Below, in pieces: positions 63,531 to 64,000 of a stretch of DNA of 64,000 bases (position 1 is its first letter; each line of letters starts with the position of its first letter). The position numbers and the translations under genes are program-made. The notes below the pieces were generated by a model. It was not told the origin of the DNA. It saw only the letters and a list, made by a program, of their open reading frames with translations, and did not search any database. Source of the stretch: Hyphomicrobiales bacterium. GTDB lineage: Bacteria; Pseudomonadota; Alphaproteobacteria; Rhizobiales; Phreatobacteraceae. Location: assembly GCA_017304475.1 (NCBI GenBank), contig JAFKKV010000011.1, positions 434,001 through 498,000 of the forward strand, in the 5' to 3' direction.

Positions 63531-64000
63531 TCAGCCCACCGCCAGCGTGCCGATCGCCATGGTGACGGCGGCCTGGGTCGGATCGATCACGGGAATGCCG
63601 AGCGCCTCCTCCAGCGGCTTGCGGTGCCGGGCCATGCCGGCGCAGCCCATGACGATCACGCCGGCGCCGTCCAGGTCCTTCAATTGACGCCCGACCTCGA
63701 TCATCCGGTCCAGCGTCTTGTCGCCGGTGGCTGTCTCGGCGACCGACATTTCCAGCGCCCGCTCGCCGGCCAGCCGGTCCATCAGCGCCATCTGGCGAAG
63801 ATAGCGCAGGTGCCGCGGGATCGACCGGCTCTTGATCGCGATCACGCCGAAGCGCTCGGCCCGCGACAAGGCCGCCAGCACGCCGCTTTCGGCAATGCCG
63901 AAGACCGGCCGGCTGGTGCCTTCGCGCGCCACATGGATGCCGGGATCGGAATAGCAGGCGATGACGAAGGCGTCGGCGTCATTGGTCGCCTCGATCTTGC
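63531..64000 (-). CDS. Aspartate/glutamate/hydantoin racemase family protein (partial)
   Basis: The 3' end of a gene whose start lies beyond the window; about 156 residues are visible. In order: DADAFVIACYSDPG with the first catalytic Cys in the A-C-Y-S pattern, PVFGIAESG, and near the C-terminus VIVMGCAGMARHRKPLEEALG with the second Cys (G-C-A-G-M), followed by GIPVIDPTQAAV. This two-cysteine layout belongs to the hydantoin/Asp/Glu racemase family, which epimerises hydantoins, allantoin or amino acids. It is convergent with the substrate-binding protein gene, 7 nt between stops. Confidence 0.92.
   Translation of the reverse strand, partial: KIEATNDADAFVIACYSDPGIHVAREGTSRPVFGIAESGVLAALSRAERFGVIAIKSRSIPRHLRYLRQMALMDRLAGERALEMSVAETATGDKTLDRMIEVGRQLKDLDGAGVIVMGCAGMARHRKPLEEALGIPVIDPTQAAVTMAIGTLAVG

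Noticed and set aside
1..64000. tRNA, rRNA, CRISPR arrays, insertion sequences or prophage genes
   Set aside because: No cloverleaf-like segments, regularly spaced long repeats, transposase or integrase proteins, or attachment-site duplications were seen.

Overview
This window is a GC-rich (roughly two thirds G+C by eye), densely coded stretch of a Gram-negative bacterial chromosome. The gene content points to an alphaproteobacterium of the Hyphomicrobiales (Rhizobiales) type: a class II DAHP synthase, an Omp25/31-like outer-membrane barrel, a DUF1127 protein, a urt urea-transport operon near glnD, a yejBEF operon, and the palindromic 'CCCGGGacaagCCCGGG' repeats common in that order. I cannot name the genus. 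There are no rRNA, tRNA, insertion sequence, phage or CRISPR features.

Layout. 1-10.3 kb: 3' end of prmA, a penicillin-acylase-like Ntn hydrolase, a GST, an NTF2-like exported protein, a membrane diguanylate cyclase, a DUF1127-acetyltransferase reading frame divergent from a LysR regulator, and glutathione reductase. 10.4-13.4 kb: a complete tctCBA tricarboxylate transporter. 13.4-21 kb: housekeeping genes (DUF2059 protein, rpiA, nadE, outer-membrane barrel, DAHP synthase) and an unrecognised 498-residue exported protein. 21-26.7 kb: a DMT transporter, then a tightly coupled FAH hydrolase / cytochrome P450 / MBL-fold operon divergent from marR and maiA. 26.7-30.1 kb: a small membrane protein, PBP1A, a small hypothetical gene and a repeat-rich intergenic region.

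30.1-40.8 kb is a nitrogen block on the minus strand: urtABCDE, a gamma-glutamyltransferase-family hydrolase and glnD. It is led by a near-consensus sigma-54 promoter and a 20-bp palindrome that could be its enhancer, so nitrogen (NtrC-type) control is likely. 40.8-52.3 kb: AmpG-like permease, SAM methyltransferase, rlmJ, a 39-residue membrane peptide, an SDR-queG-GST operon in which queG seems to lack a normal start codon, uppP, an NDUFA9-like protein, a Bcr/CflA pump, a YqaA protein and a MarR-NlpC/P60 pair. 52.3-55.6 kb: a small six-cysteine exported protein next to a DsbA-like oxidoreductase, then a chemotaxis receptor.

55.7-61.4 kb is the yej peptide ABC operon (yejB-yejE-yejF-ghrA) with a PIN-domain toxin and a candidate antitoxin gene inserted between yejE and yejF. 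Every junction is a short overlap or a 1-nt gap. The window ends with pxpA, a twin-arginine-type ABC substrate-binding protein and a partial Asp/Glu/hydantoin racemase.

The most interesting items are the toxin-antitoxin pair coupled inside the yej operon, the P450/MBL/FAH operon whose MBL protein lacks second-metal ligands, the CTG-start queG, the DsbA/cysteine-rich pair, and three short-period tandem repeat arrays that each begin at or just after a stop codon.
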